NCBI GenBank assembly: GCA_019694215.1
Contig: JAIBCK010000023.1
Span: 1-41,146, forward strand
Direction of reading: 5' to 3'
DNA length: 41,146 nt
Origin: Thermoflexales bacterium
GTDB lineage: Bacteria > Chloroflexota > Anaerolineae > J036 > Brachytrichaceae
Shown: positions 15,684-25,141 of the stretch, piece after piece
Layout: every line of letters begins with the position of its first letter
Position numbering within the stretch: position 1 is the stretch's first letter
Notes under the pieces: generated by a model
Told to the model about the DNA's origin: nothing
Databases searched by the model: none
The model's input: the letters and a program-made list of their open reading frames with translations, nothing else
Made by a program: the position numbers and the translations under genes

Positions 15684-16886
15684 ATGAAACACAACCGTCC
15701 TCTTCTCTCGCTTGCGCTGGCGCTGATGCTGGCGCCCATGCTCGCCTGTGGCGTGACCCTGCGGGCACCCGACTTTCTCGGCCGCGGCGTTGCGGCAGCC
15801 ACCCCCTCGGCCGGGGACGCGGCGCGCCCCATCGCGCCGGCGGACCAGCCTGCCGCACCGAGCGCCGGGTTTGCGCCCACGCCGACGGCGATCCCGGACG
15901 CTGAGCGCGGTCAGGTCGATCAGGAGGAGCGGCTGCTGGTCAACCTGTATCAGCGCCTCAACCCGTCGGTGGTCTTCATCCAGGTGACGATGACGACGAC
16001 CGGGCGCGGCGGCGGAACGGTCTCGGGCAGTGGCTCGGGGTTCGTGCTCGACACGAAGGGCAATATCGCCACCAACAACCACGTCATCGCCGGCGCGACC
16101 CAGATCGGGGTGCGCTTCTCGGATGGCACAACGGCCAAAGCAACGCTCGTTGGCGCGGACACCTACAGCGACCTCGCCGTGATCAAGGTCGACGTGCCGG
16201 CCAGCCAGCTCGTCCCGGTGGTGCTGGGCGACTCCTCGACGTTGCGCGCGGGTCAGAAAGTGCTTGCGTTGGGCAACCCGTTTGGGCTGGAGGGGTCGAT
16301 GACCACCGGCATCGTCAGCGCGATCGGCCGCACCCTGACCGAAGGCGGCACCGCGACGACACCGGGCTTCTCCAACCCGGAGATCATCCAGACCGATGCC
16401 GCCATCAACCCGGGCAATTCGGGCGGCCCGCTCTTCGACTATCGCGGGCGCGTGGTCGGGGTGAACTCGGCCATCCGCACGACCAGCACAACGGCCGGTT
16501 CACAGCCAGCCAACTCGGGCGTCGGCTTCGCCGTCCCGGTCAATACGGTCAAGCGCGTCATCCCGCAGCTGATGGGCGGCGGCCAGGCCCGCTACCCCTA
16601 TCTGGGCGTCTCGCTCTCCGCGATCAACGCGCCCTCCGATCAGCCCAATGCCATCAAGGCCGGCGCGCAGGTGAGCAACCTCGTGGCGGGTGAAGCGGCG
16701 GAGCGGGCCGGGCTCAAGGTCGGCGACATCATCACCGCCTTCAACGGGCAGGCCGTCAAGGACCCCGATGCGATGATCGCGCTGATGCTGGCCACGACCA
16801 TGCCCGGCGACGTGGCCACCCTGAGCGTGTCGCGCGGCGGCAAGATGCAGGACATCAAGGTCACGCTCGGCGAGCGGCCGCGCTAG
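15684..16886 (+). CDS. HtrA/DegP-type S1C serine protease, lipoprotein
   Basis: This 400-residue extracytoplasmic protease and chaperone begins with a lipoprotein signal peptide ending in the lipobox MLAC (C22). A low-complexity linker follows up to about residue 75. The trypsin-like domain holds H133 (NNHVIAGA), D163 (YSDLAVIK) and S246 (NPGNSGGPL). One PDZ domain near residues 300-395 (YPYLGVSLSAI to the end) completes it. HtrA proteins remove damaged envelope proteins. The ATG at 15684 is preceded by GGAG. Longer in-frame starts would bury the signal peptide. A strong terminator follows. Confidence 0.95.
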   Translation: MKHNRPLLSLALALMLAPMLACGVTLRAPDFLGRGVAAATPSAGDAARPIAPADQPAAPSAGFAPTPTAIPDAERGQVDQEERLLVNLYQRLNPSVVFIQVTMTTTGRGGGTVSGSGSGFVLDTKGNIATNNHVIAGATQIGVRFSDGTTAKATLVGADTYSDLAVIKVDVPASQLVPVVLGDSSTLRAGQKVLALGNPFGLEGSMTTGIVSAIGRTLTEGGTATTPGFSNPEIIQTDAAINPGNSGGPLFDYRGRVVGVNSAIRTTSTTAGSQPANSGVGFAVPVNTVKRVIPQLMGGGQARYPYLGVSLSAINAPSDQPNAIKAGAQVSNLVAGEAAERAGLKVGDIITAFNGQAVKDPDAMIALMLATTMPGDVATLSVSRGGKMQDIKVTLGERPR

Positions 16887-16915
16887 TCGCCGCGCTCACA
16901 CGAGGCTGAAACACG

Positions 16916-16951
16916 GCGGCCGCCCCATCTCGGGGCGGCCGCTTGTCTTTT
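16916..16951 (+). terminator. Intrinsic terminator of the htrA gene, possibly two-way
   Basis: An 11-bp perfect stem (16916-16926 with 16932-16942) has a 5-nt loop and is followed by TTGTCTTTT. The convergent macroglobulin gene ends 40 bp further on; in its direction the hairpin is followed only by GTGTTTC, so it would be weaker. Confidence 0.8.
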
Positions 16952-16990
16952 GTGGCAGCGCTTCCGCGGAGAGCGGAGGCCGACCCTTGC

Positions 16991-19900
16991 CTAACGTGTA
17001 AACACCATCAGCGCGCCATCCGAGCGGCCGAACACCTCGGGGAAGTACTGTTCGCTCGCCTGGGCGGGGATGGTGTTGAACTCGCCGGCCTGGGTGACGC
17101 GCACGGTGTAGCTGTACTCGTAGGTCCCGCGCGAGAGATAGGGTGCGAAGATCGCGACGCGGTCGTCGCGCATCTCGGCCCGCACATACCAGCGCCACCA
17201 GTTGCCATACCAGCGCTCCAACCCGGCCCGCGTCGTGCTCACGCCGGTGGCGAGCTGGCTGGTCGTGGCCAGCCCGATGTCGACGGCCTCGGCGCCCGCC
17301 GGCAGCGTGTCCTCGAGCTGGACGTAGCGCAGCTCCGTCGGCGCGATCAGCGTGAGCGAGACCCGCAGTTCATCGCCCACCCGCGCCTGCGTCACGGCCG
17401 GGCACGCGATGCCCGCCGTGCAGCTCGCCAGCGTGTAGCGCCGCTGCACGATGATGCCGCGGTCGAGCGCCTGCACCGCCGACGCGGGCAGGGCCGCGCG
17501 CAGGTGCGCGGTGTAGTACAGCTTGCCATCGCCGGCGCTGCGTTGCAGGGTCAGGGTATTGGGCGTGTCACGCAGCAGCGCGGCGACCGGCGTGGTGAAG
17601 ACGCGGGTCTGGGCCAGGGTCTGCGCCGTCGCCACACCGTCACCAAGCTTGCGACCGTTGAGGAGCACGCTGTAGTCAAAGTTGGCGCGCAGCTCGCCGC
17701 TGGCGGCGGCGTAGTCGATCAGCGCCATCATCACCCAGGTGTTCTCGTAACTGCTCTTCCACGCCCCCTCGCCGTCGCGGGCCGCCATCAGCCAGCGCGC
17801 AGCGAGGGCACCCAGTGCGTTGCGCGCATCGAGGCGCGAGAGCGCGCTCAACGCCAGGGCCGTGCTGCGCGTGTCGCTGTTGAATCCCCACAGGTCAGGG
17901 GTGCGTTCTTCCCAGTGCGCGCCCGTCGCCGAGAGCTGCGCGTCGCGGGTCAGGTCCGCCAGCAGCACGGGCAGCCGGGCATCCTTGCCGTCGAGCCGCG
18001 CCACGGTCTGCGCCAACAGCGCGCGCCCGTACACCCCGAGGTTGTCGCGCGCGTCATACAGCTCGTTGACCCGCGTCTTGTCCGGCGTCCCGGCCTCGGC
18101 CAGCACATACAGCGCATAGGCCTGCTGATTGAACGCCCAGGGGCCGCGCAGCGTGTTCGTCGCGCGCACGATCTGCCGGGCGTAGGCCAGCCCGCGGTCG
18201 AGCATCGGCGCGTTGACGGCAAAGCCCGCCTGCCGGGCCCGCATCAGGGCAAAGCCCACCCACAGCGTGGTGTGCGCGTTGGTCTCCCCCTCGCGATACC
18301 AGCCCCAACCGCCGTCGGCGTGCTGTTGCGTGGCGAGCTTGGCGATCGCAGCAGGGATGACCTCCTTGAGGCGGGCCTGGGCATCGCCGGGGCGCGGGAA
18401 CTGCGCGAGCAGTTGATAGGAAAGAACGTTGGCCATCAGCCGTGAGGCCACGCCCTCGCTGCCTTCGTAGGGATATTCCTCCACGACCTGAAATCCCGCC
18501 TCGGTCGCCGCGATGAGCGAATGGTCCAGGCGCAGGCTGAGGGTGCCCTGCGTGTCGTCGAGCAGCTTCGGCAGAACGATCTTCTCCGTCCGCACGCCGC
18601 CCGCGTCCAGCGCGCCCGCTGTGCCGACGATCTCGCCGGCGCTGTAGCGCAGCACCTTGATTCCGCGGTTGGGGGCGGTGCTCAGCCGCGGCCGGCTGGC
18701 ATCCCCGTTCGCGCCCGCGGCGACGCGGAAGAGCAGATCGACCTGGCTGACATCCTGGACGCGCGCGCGCCAGGTGGCTGTGGCTTCACCGTTGGCCGGG
18801 ACCTCGACGGTGAGCTCGGCCGGCGTCTGCAGCGCAAGGCCCGCAGACTCGGCCAGCCACACCCGCGCCGAGACGGTGCTCGCGGTGTTGTTCTGCACAA
18901 CGGCGGCGAGCTCCACAAGGTCGCCGACCACGAGGAAGCGCGGTGTGACCGGGCGGATCAGCACCGGGCGCGTGGCAACGGTGTCGGTCTGGCGCTCGCC
19001 GACGCGCGTCTTCTCGTCGATGGCCACCGCGCGCACCACCCAGGTCGTCAGGTTGTCCGGAAGCGTGACGGTCACACGGGCGACGCCGTCGGCGTTTGTT
19101 TGTCCGTCGGCCTTCCAGAAGGCGGTGTCGGCGAAGGTCTCGCGGATCGGCGCGTCATCGGCGGCATCCTGGACGGAATAGTTGCTTTCGGCCGTGGCTG
19201 CGCGTGCGCCGAGTGCCGGGGCGGCGGCCGGCGCCCCCGTTGCGGCCGGCCGCGGGGGCTCTGCGCCGGCGGCGCCCATGCCCTTGGCATCCGCGGCCGC
19301 CTGCTGCTCCTCGGCCATGCGACGGTTCATCGACCAGGACAGCGTGGTGGCGGTCCCGACGCCATCCCCGCGCGGGCCGTAGAAGGCGTTGACGATGGCG
19401 TTGGCCTCGCGCGGGCGCAGGTTCAGCACGCCTTTGTCCACCACGTCGAGCGAGAAGCGCGCGGCGACGGGTGCCCCCAGCGCATCGGTGATGCGGATCT
19501 CGTAGCTGACCTGCGCGCCGGGCTGCGCGAGCGCGGGATCGGCGGTGATGTTGATGTTGAGCGTTTGCGCGACGGGTTTGACCGTCAGCTCGACCAGCCC
19601 GACCTTGAAGTCGGCCTGGTCGGCCACGCGCTCGCCCGCGCCCGTCAGCGGCTTGATCAGGACGACCGAGACGTAGATGTTCGGCGCGTGCGCGTCCGTG
19701 ATCGGCAGGCGGTAGAGGGCGGTGCCGCCATGCACCTGGATGACCTCGTGCGAGTACATCCGCCCGCGCTCGATCGTGACCAACGCAAAATGGTCCTCCG
19801 CGAACGGGGATGGAATCAGGATCTCGGCCGTGTCGCCGGCCACATACTCTGCCTTGTTCGCCACCAGGTTGATGCGGTCGCTGTCATCGCGCAGCCACGA

Positions 19901-22900
19901 GGCCGCCAGATCGCCGACGACGAAGACGAAGCGGCTGCTCTGCGCGAGGCGGCCCTGGGCGTCGCGCGCCCGCGCGACGATGCGCAGCGCACCCGACAGA
20001 TCCGTGGTGAACGTCGCCGTCGCTTCGCCATTCGCGTCGCTCGTCACGGTCTTGGTCATCAGCGGCGTGTCGATCACGTCGCTGCGCCACCGCCCGGCCT
20101 CCTCATCGTAGTGGCTCTTCCATGCGCGCTGCACCAGCACGGCTTCCACGCTCTGGCCGGCCAGGCGCTTGCCGTCCCAATCCACCACCACCAGGCCGGC
20201 CTCGATGGGCTTCCCGGCGCGCACGATGGTCCCCGGGCTGCTGACCCCGACATACAGGGCGGCCGGATGAATCAGCACGCTGCTGCGCCCGGCGATGCTC
20301 TGGCCATCGGCCCCGGTGGCGTTGCCCTCGATGGAGAAGCTGAGCGGGCCGAGCATGGGGGTGCTGTCCGCGCCACGGATCTCGGCCGAGATGGGCACGC
20401 GGAGGGTGAGCACGCCCGCGCCATCGGTGCTGCTGTCGCCGCTGGCGATCACCAGCCGGTTGCCCGCGGGCAGCGGGCGCAGCACCGTCGGCCCTGCCAT
20501 GCGCATCGGATATGGATGCCACGGGCTGTCAGCGTCCGCAAAACTGTATTGATCGAGTTGCGGCGGTGAGAACGTTGCGCTGGTCGCGACGATGTTCCAG
20601 CGCATGCGGGTGTTGGCCAGCCCGCCGCCCGCGAGATACGCTGCCGCCAGGTTTGCCTCGAGCGTTTCCCCGCGCGCATACGCCGGCCGTGCAGGGGTCA
20701 CAGTCACCTCGTATTCCGGGGCGCGATAGGCGGAGATCTGAAACGCCGCCGTGGCAACCTGATCCTGGTTGTGCTGAACGCTCACGCTCACCTGGCCGAG
20801 CGCCACATCGGTGGGCAGCACGAGCTCGGCATCGAAGCCGCCCTGGTCATCGAGTTTGAGGGTGGTGTTCATCAGTTGGCCGCGTGGGCCAAAGGCCGCC
20901 ACGATCACCGACTGATTGGCCGCGAGCGGCGAGTAGCGCCCGTCGTCGTCGTTGCGCAGCACGCCGCGCATCCGCACGGTCTGGCCGGGCCGGTAGATGG
21001 CGCGGTCGGTGTAGAGATGGCCCATCACCTGGCCGCCACCGTTCCCCCGGTCATAGCTCAGGCCAAAGTCATATGGCGCGATGCCACCGCTGCTGTTGGC
21101 CAGGACGATGCCGAAGGGCTGCGCGCTGAGCACCCAGCTCGCTCCCCGGGCCTGCGCATCGGTGTTCAACGGGAAGCGCGCCACCCCATCTTTTCCCGTT
21201 GTGCTCCGGGTGACATCGAAGGTTGTGGTGCCCCCGCGCGGGTCGTAGCGCTCGGTGACGGTCTGAAGGGCCACGTCGGCCAGCGGCTTGCCGGTCTTGA
21301 GGTCCGTGGCCCAGACCAACCCTTCGTCGCTGCCGAACTTGGCGGTGAGGTTGATCTCCGTGACAAAGAAGACGGCGAAGAACGGCGCGCCGCGATTGGC
21401 TTTCTCCAGCTCCGGAGCCGACATCGTGAGGAGATAGGTGCCGGGCTTGAGCCGGCCATCGCCCTCGCCGAGGGTGATGATCGTGCGTGAGACCTGGTTG
21501 AGGGCGCCCTCCGGCTTGACCTGCCACTGACGCACGGGTGTGCCGGGCGGTTTGGTCTGCATGTCAAAGCCTCTGCCGCTCAGGCTCAGCAGCTCGTCGC
21601 TGGAGATGGCGCGCAGCGCCAGGTTGAGGACGCTGACGTTGTTGCTGCTCGCCGTGACGCGCACCGGGAGATGGGCGTCGAAGCTGGCCGGGAGGCCGCC
21701 GATGTTCAGCGATGCGGCGGGGGGCAGGGCCGCCGTGCTGAAGGTGAAGCGCGTGAGCTCGGCGATGGTGTTGCCCCAACGGTCACTCACGCCGGGCAGG
21801 AGCTCGACGGTGTAGTCGCTCGAAGGGGACAGCGCAGCTTGAACGTAGAAGGAGTTGTTGTATTCGTTGTAACCGCTGAAGGCGCGGGTGAGCGAGATGG
21901 CCGGCGAGAAGCGCAGCCGCGCCCACACCGAGGCCGGATCGACCGGGGCCGTGAACTGGATGGTGATGCCGCCGTAGGGATAGGCATCCTTTTGACCGTT
22001 TTGCGGTGACGTGCCCTTGACCCGCGGGCGCGGATACGTCTTGAAGCCGGAGACCCATTGCTCGCGCGAGCCCAGGCCGCCGGATGCGCTCTTGATGCCC
22101 GCGGCAACCTTGACCGTGTAGGCGGCGTCGAAGTCCAGCCGCGCCGTTGGCGTGAAGGTCAGGGTGGCGCTGAGCACGCTGGCCGTGCCTGCGACGGTCC
22201 CGCCGCGGGCGTCCTGCAGCGCGAAGGCGGCGCGGGCGCTTTCGGCGTCGACGTCCTGGTTGAAGCGCACCCTGATGACGCTGTCCACCGGCACAGGCGT
22301 GGTGGCCTGCGGGTCGGGGCTGACGGAGAGGACGCGCGGGGCCGCCGTCGAGAACGACCAGCTGAAGGCGCCGGCAATGGGGTTGCCATCCACGTCCTTG
22401 AGCGCCCCGTCCAGCGTCAGGCGAAATTGCGTGCCGCCCGGGAGCGGCCGCGCAGGACGGAAGACCAGGATCGACGTGTTGACCCATTCCGTTGTTCCCT
22501 CGATGGCCGGCTCGATCGTGAGTGGCCGGGGCAGCTCGGGCGCGCCGACGCCGCGCGAGACCACCGTGAGCGGGACGACGGGTCGATTGAACAGGATCGT
22601 GACGGGCACCTCGGGGGTCACATCGGTTGTGCCGTCGGCGGGGATGACCTGGGCGACCTGCAAGGGGTCGCGCATGCGGTAGCGGGCGATGAAGGGCTCG
22701 CGCAGCGGCGCGCCGTCGGCGGCCCGCGCCGACTGGGCCACGCCCACATCGATCACGCCGGAGGCCGGGGTTGTCTCGGCCGGCTTGAACACCACCTTGC
22801 GGCCGCCATCGCTCCAGACAAAGCTGCCGGCCGTGGCCGGTTGCGTCTTGAAGGCGGCCTCGACCGAGGCCGTGTTCATGGCCCGGTCAAAGGTCAGGGT

Positions 22901-23284
22901 GATGGCGGAGCCGGGGGTCAGGCGTTCGCCGGCCGCCGGCAGCTGGTCGAGGACGCGCGCGGCGTCACCGGACACGGGTGAATAGGGCAGGTTGAGGCGC
23001 GGGGGCTCGGGCATGGGGGCCGGCGGCGCAACCGGTGTGCTGACCCGACTGCCGGCGGGAGGCTGCCCGGGCGAGACGCTCCCCGGCCGACCGGTGACCG
23101 CTGGACCATTGTCGATGCCACCCGAGGGCACGTAGACGGGGGCGGCCACCGTCGCGGTAGCCGGTGGGGCAGTTGGTCCGGGGGCAGGGCGCGTCGGCGT
23201 GGCCGAGGAGGGTGTGCTGGGATTGCAGGCTCCCAGAATCAGTGCGGCGAGCAGGCCCGCGGCGGGCAGTCGATTTCGGTCCAT
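16991..23284 (-). CDS. Bacterial alpha-2-macroglobulin-like lipoprotein lacking the thioester motif
   Basis: The 2,097-residue protein starts with a lipoprotein signal (LILGAC, C20) and a Pro/Thr-rich stalk up to about residue 95. SbsA-type Ig domains come first (for example TPGSAITLTFDRAMNTASV), then macroglobulin domains. The A2M core signature is present (FADTAFWKADGQTNADGVAR, then TLPDNLTTWVVRAVA), then a helical thioester-type domain and a C-terminal receptor-like domain (EDTLPAGAEAVDIG). Bacterial macroglobulins trap proteases, protecting the envelope. The site that reads YPYGCLEQ in thioester forms reads YPYEGSEG here (Y1606-G1611), so no thioester can form. A GAGGTGA Shine-Dalgarno precedes ATG 23284. 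No pbpC gene, its frequent partner, is adjacent. Confidence 0.93.
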   Translation of the reverse strand: MDRNRLPAAGLLAALILGACNPSTPSSATPTRPAPGPTAPPATATVAAPVYVPSGGIDNGPAVTGRPGSVSPGQPPAGSRVSTPVAPPAPMPEPPRLNLPYSPVSGDAARVLDQLPAAGERLTPGSAITLTFDRAMNTASVEAAFKTQPATAGSFVWSDGGRKVVFKPAETTPASGVIDVGVAQSARAADGAPLREPFIARYRMRDPLQVAQVIPADGTTDVTPEVPVTILFNRPVVPLTVVSRGVGAPELPRPLTIEPAIEGTTEWVNTSILVFRPARPLPGGTQFRLTLDGALKDVDGNPIAGAFSWSFSTAAPRVLSVSPDPQATTPVPVDSVIRVRFNQDVDAESARAAFALQDARGGTVAGTASVLSATLTFTPTARLDFDAAYTVKVAAGIKSASGGLGSREQWVSGFKTYPRPRVKGTSPQNGQKDAYPYGGITIQFTAPVDPASVWARLRFSPAISLTRAFSGYNEYNNSFYVQAALSPSSDYTVELLPGVSDRWGNTIAELTRFTFSTAALPPAASLNIGGLPASFDAHLPVRVTASSNNVSVLNLALRAISSDELLSLSGRGFDMQTKPPGTPVRQWQVKPEGALNQVSRTIITLGEGDGRLKPGTYLLTMSAPELEKANRGAPFFAVFFVTEINLTAKFGSDEGLVWATDLKTGKPLADVALQTVTERYDPRGGTTTFDVTRSTTGKDGVARFPLNTDAQARGASWVLSAQPFGIVLANSSGGIAPYDFGLSYDRGNGGGQVMGHLYTDRAIYRPGQTVRMRGVLRNDDDGRYSPLAANQSVIVAAFGPRGQLMNTTLKLDDQGGFDAELVLPTDVALGQVSVSVQHNQDQVATAAFQISAYRAPEYEVTVTPARPAYARGETLEANLAAAYLAGGGLANTRMRWNIVATSATFSPPQLDQYSFADADSPWHPYPMRMAGPTVLRPLPAGNRLVIASGDSSTDGAGVLTLRVPISAEIRGADSTPMLGPLSFSIEGNATGADGQSIAGRSSVLIHPAALYVGVSSPGTIVRAGKPIEAGLVVVDWDGKRLAGQSVEAVLVQRAWKSHYDEEAGRWRSDVIDTPLMTKTVTSDANGEATATFTTDLSGALRIVARARDAQGRLAQSSRFVFVVGDLAASWLRDDSDRINLVANKAEYVAGDTAEILIPSPFAEDHFALVTIERGRMYSHEVIQVHGGTALYRLPITDAHAPNIYVSVVLIKPLTGAGERVADQADFKVGLVELTVKPVAQTLNINITADPALAQPGAQVSYEIRITDALGAPVAARFSLDVVDKGVLNLRPREANAIVNAFYGPRGDGVGTATTLSWSMNRRMAEEQQAAADAKGMGAAGAEPPRPAATGAPAAAPALGARAATAESNYSVQDAADDAPIRETFADTAFWKADGQTNADGVARVTVTLPDNLTTWVVRAVAIDEKTRVGERQTDTVATRPVLIRPVTPRFLVVGDLVELAAVVQNNTASTVSARVWLAESAGLALQTPAELTVEVPANGEATATWRARVQDVSQVDLLFRVAAGANGDASRPRLSTAPNRGIKVLRYSAGEIVGTAGALDAGGVRTEKIVLPKLLDDTQGTLSLRLDHSLIAATEAGFQVVEEYPYEGSEGVASRLMANVLSYQLLAQFPRPGDAQARLKEVIPAAIAKLATQQHADGGWGWYREGETNAHTTLWVGFALMRARQAGFAVNAPMLDRGLAYARQIVRATNTLRGPWAFNQQAYALYVLAEAGTPDKTRVNELYDARDNLGVYGRALLAQTVARLDGKDARLPVLLADLTRDAQLSATGAHWEERTPDLWGFNSDTRSTALALSALSRLDARNALGALAARWLMAARDGEGAWKSSYENTWVMMALIDYAAASGELRANFDYSVLLNGRKLGDGVATAQTLAQTRVFTTPVAALLRDTPNTLTLQRSAGDGKLYYTAHLRAALPASAVQALDRGIIVQRRYTLASCTAGIACPAVTQARVGDELRVSLTLIAPTELRYVQLEDTLPAGAEAVDIGLATTSQLATGVSTTRAGLERWYGNWWRWYVRAEMRDDRVAIFAPYLSRGTYEYSYTVRVTQAGEFNTIPAQASEQYFPEVFGRSDGALMVFTR

Positions 23285-23405
23285 GTCATCACCTCAGAAG
23301 GAGGTTGTAACACAGTCGCACCCGTGTGGCCTGACACAGCGCTGATCATGCGCTGACAGCGCCCCGCGGCCCACCGCCTCCTGTCAGCCGGCCGAGGCTA
23401 TCGGT

Positions 23406-23447
23406 CTTCGGTCTCCTGGCGGCCGTCCGCGGTCCGCCGTCGGCGGA
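23406..23447 (+). repeat. Heptamer-phased degenerate repeat, six units
   Basis: Six successive 7-bp units follow the pattern CNNCSGT (CTTCGGT, CTCCTGG, CGGCCGT, CCGCGGT, CCGCCGT, CGGCGGA) in the 174-bp gap between the HD-domain gene and the macroglobulin start. The same family appears at 40,632-40,840. Confidence 0.7.
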
Positions 23448-23458
23448 CGCTCGCCGCG

Positions 23459-24676
23459 CTACGCTTCCCGCCCGATCACCTGGGCCAGGACCGAGCCCGC
23501 CCACTGCTCGCGGAAGAACAGCTTGCCGAGCGTCTGCACCTGCTGGCGGAAGCCGTTGCGGGTGAAGACGCGCGTGAGGCTGACGCTGCGTTCGGCATCA
23601 TCGACGGTGAACACAAATTCGTTCACCGACGGGAACATGGCGAAGACGGCGCGCAGGGTGAGATACAGCCGCGACAGGTAGATCGTCAGGAAGGTCGACT
23701 GGAAGACGAACAGATACTCGATGTTGCTCTCCTCGTACAGCGCCTGCCACTCCTGCGGGTAGCGCACCCGGCCGGTGGCCTTGAGCAGGCTGGAGAAGAG
23801 ATCGAAGTGCTCGAGATCGAACTTACTGCGGAAGTCCACCCGCCAGACAAAGCGGCCGCTGCCCGGTGTGGTCTCTCGCGCAATGCTCGCGTTGGCCACC
23901 AGCAGGTTGACCAGCACATGGGCATCACGCATGGCCTCGGACACGTTTGACTTTGCGCTGACCCGGCGGAAGCTGACATCGGTCTTGTCGGCGATGATCA
24001 CCGACAGCGTGGCCGGATCCAGGCGTTTGAACACGCCCTGTTCGGCACCGAACTCGACCTCGTGAAAGAGTGTGACTTCCAGCGCGGTCGTGAAGCTGTC
24101 GAGCGTGGCCGCATCGACCTCGGTCTGCTCGAACATCAGCGCCATGAGATACACGCCATACAGGCCGTGCAGCTTGCGGCCGATGAGGTTGCCGAGGTCG
24201 TGCATCAGGCCGCCGATCACGACCTCCTGGGCCAGGGTCTCGCGCGCCCCGAGCGGGTCGTAGGCGCGTGCCAGCGACAGCGCCTTGCGCGCGACGTTCG
24301 AGACGTGTTCGCTGCCGTGGGCGTTGAAGCCGGTCACCGTCTCACTGTCGAGCGCAACTTGCTGCAGGTCGTAGATCGGCGCCAACTGATCGATGAGATA
24401 GGCATACAGGGCGTCGGCCTGCAGCCCCAGCAGGGCGTGATAGTCCAGGCGCAGGCGCAGCCGGCCCTGCGGCGTGAGCAGCCGCTCGACGAGGTGGCTG
24501 GGCGTGTCCTGACGCCGCAGAAAGTCATCCAGCCGTTCGCCGCTGGCCACGCGGTGCAGGACATGACCGTTGGACTCCTGCTCGCGCAGGAAGTCGGCGA
24601 AGGCCGCCGGCAGCTCGAGGTGCGGAAAGCGATGCTTGAGGAGCGCAAAGGCGCGCTCGAAGCCCAGTGAACCCAT
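23459..24676 (-). CDS. HD-domain phosphohydrolase-like protein
   Basis: The 405-residue cytoplasmic protein contains an HD metal-dependent phosphohydrolase domain. Its pattern is H124 (GSEHVSNVARKALSLA), the HD pair H159-D160 (GGLMHDLGNLIGRKLHG), H205 (TLFHEVEFG) and an Asp in IADKTDV (D230/D233). The N-terminal 120 residues are helical and the C-terminal 130 residues form an additional domain without a recognised match. HD enzymes cleave phosphate esters of nucleotides, often signalling nucleotides; the substrate is unknown. ATG 24676 has a TACAAT -10 box 7 nt upstream. Confidence 0.82.
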   Translation of the reverse strand: MGSLGFERAFALLKHRFPHLELPAAFADFLREQESNGHVLHRVASGERLDDFLRRQDTPSHLVERLLTPQGRLRLRLDYHALLGLQADALYAYLIDQLAPIYDLQQVALDSETVTGFNAHGSEHVSNVARKALSLARAYDPLGARETLAQEVVIGGLMHDLGNLIGRKLHGLYGVYLMALMFEQTEVDAATLDSFTTALEVTLFHEVEFGAEQGVFKRLDPATLSVIIADKTDVSFRRVSAKSNVSEAMRDAHVLVNLLVANASIARETTPGSGRFVWRVDFRSKFDLEHFDLFSSLLKATGRVRYPQEWQALYEESNIEYLFVFQSTFLTIYLSRLYLTLRAVFAMFPSVNEFVFTVDDAERSVSLTRVFTRNGFRQQVQTLGKLFFREQWAGSVLAQVIGREA

Positions 24677-24683
24677 CCGTCCG

Positions 24684-24689
24684 ATTGTA
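24684..24689 (-). promoter_or_regulatory. -10 box of a likely leaderless promoter (HD-domain gene)
   Basis: On the minus strand TACAAT ends 7 nt before the ATG at 24676. Confidence 0.5.
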
Positions 24690-24700
24690 GTGGCCCGCGG

Positions 24701-25141
24701 CTATGGGAACTCGCGCAGCAGCTCGCCCATCTGCGCGGGCTCGATCGTCGCCACGCCGGTCTCGAGCAGGCGCCGTTCGAGCGCTCGGCCCGGATCGTTG
24801 TGCACCGTGGCCGTGCCGTTGCGGGTGACTGACAGCACGCCGTTGTAGGCCGCCAGCTCGGCGCCCGCGGCGCCCGTCACCACCAGCCTCACGCCGCGAT
24901 AGCCCAGCCTGTCGCCCTGCGCGGGGACGGGCGCGCGCACAGGCGCAGCGTCGGCATCCCGCAGCAGGGCGGCGGCCTGCGCGGGGGTGATCTGCCAGCT
25001 TGGATCCGGCCGCCCGGAGTAAAGGCCGAGCGTCACGGTCGCCGTCGAGGCGGCGGGCGTGGGAAGGCAGGCGCTGACGAGCAGCACAAACAGTGCGAGC
25101 AGGGGGCGCGCCCCGCGCGGGCGAGGCTGGCGGTGCATCAT
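24701..25141 (-). CDS. Small lipoprotein of unknown function
   Basis: This 146-residue protein has a basic start, a hydrophobic stretch PLLALFVLLV and a lipobox VSAC (C25), so it should be anchored outside the membrane. The mature part contains GLYSGRPDPSWQITPAQAAA and two or three predicted strands; I recognise no family. ATG 25141 is chosen because it overlaps the S41 stop in an ATGA, marking it as the last gene of the S41 operon; a second ATG follows immediately. It may work beside the two S41 proteins, but only context says so. Confidence 0.78.
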   Translation of the reverse strand: MMHRQPRPRGARPLLALFVLLVSACLPTPAASTATVTLGLYSGRPDPSWQITPAQAAALLRDADAAPVRAPVPAQGDRLGYRGVRLVVTGAAGAELAAYNGVLSVTRNGTATVHNDPGRALERRLLETGVATIEPAQMGELLREFP

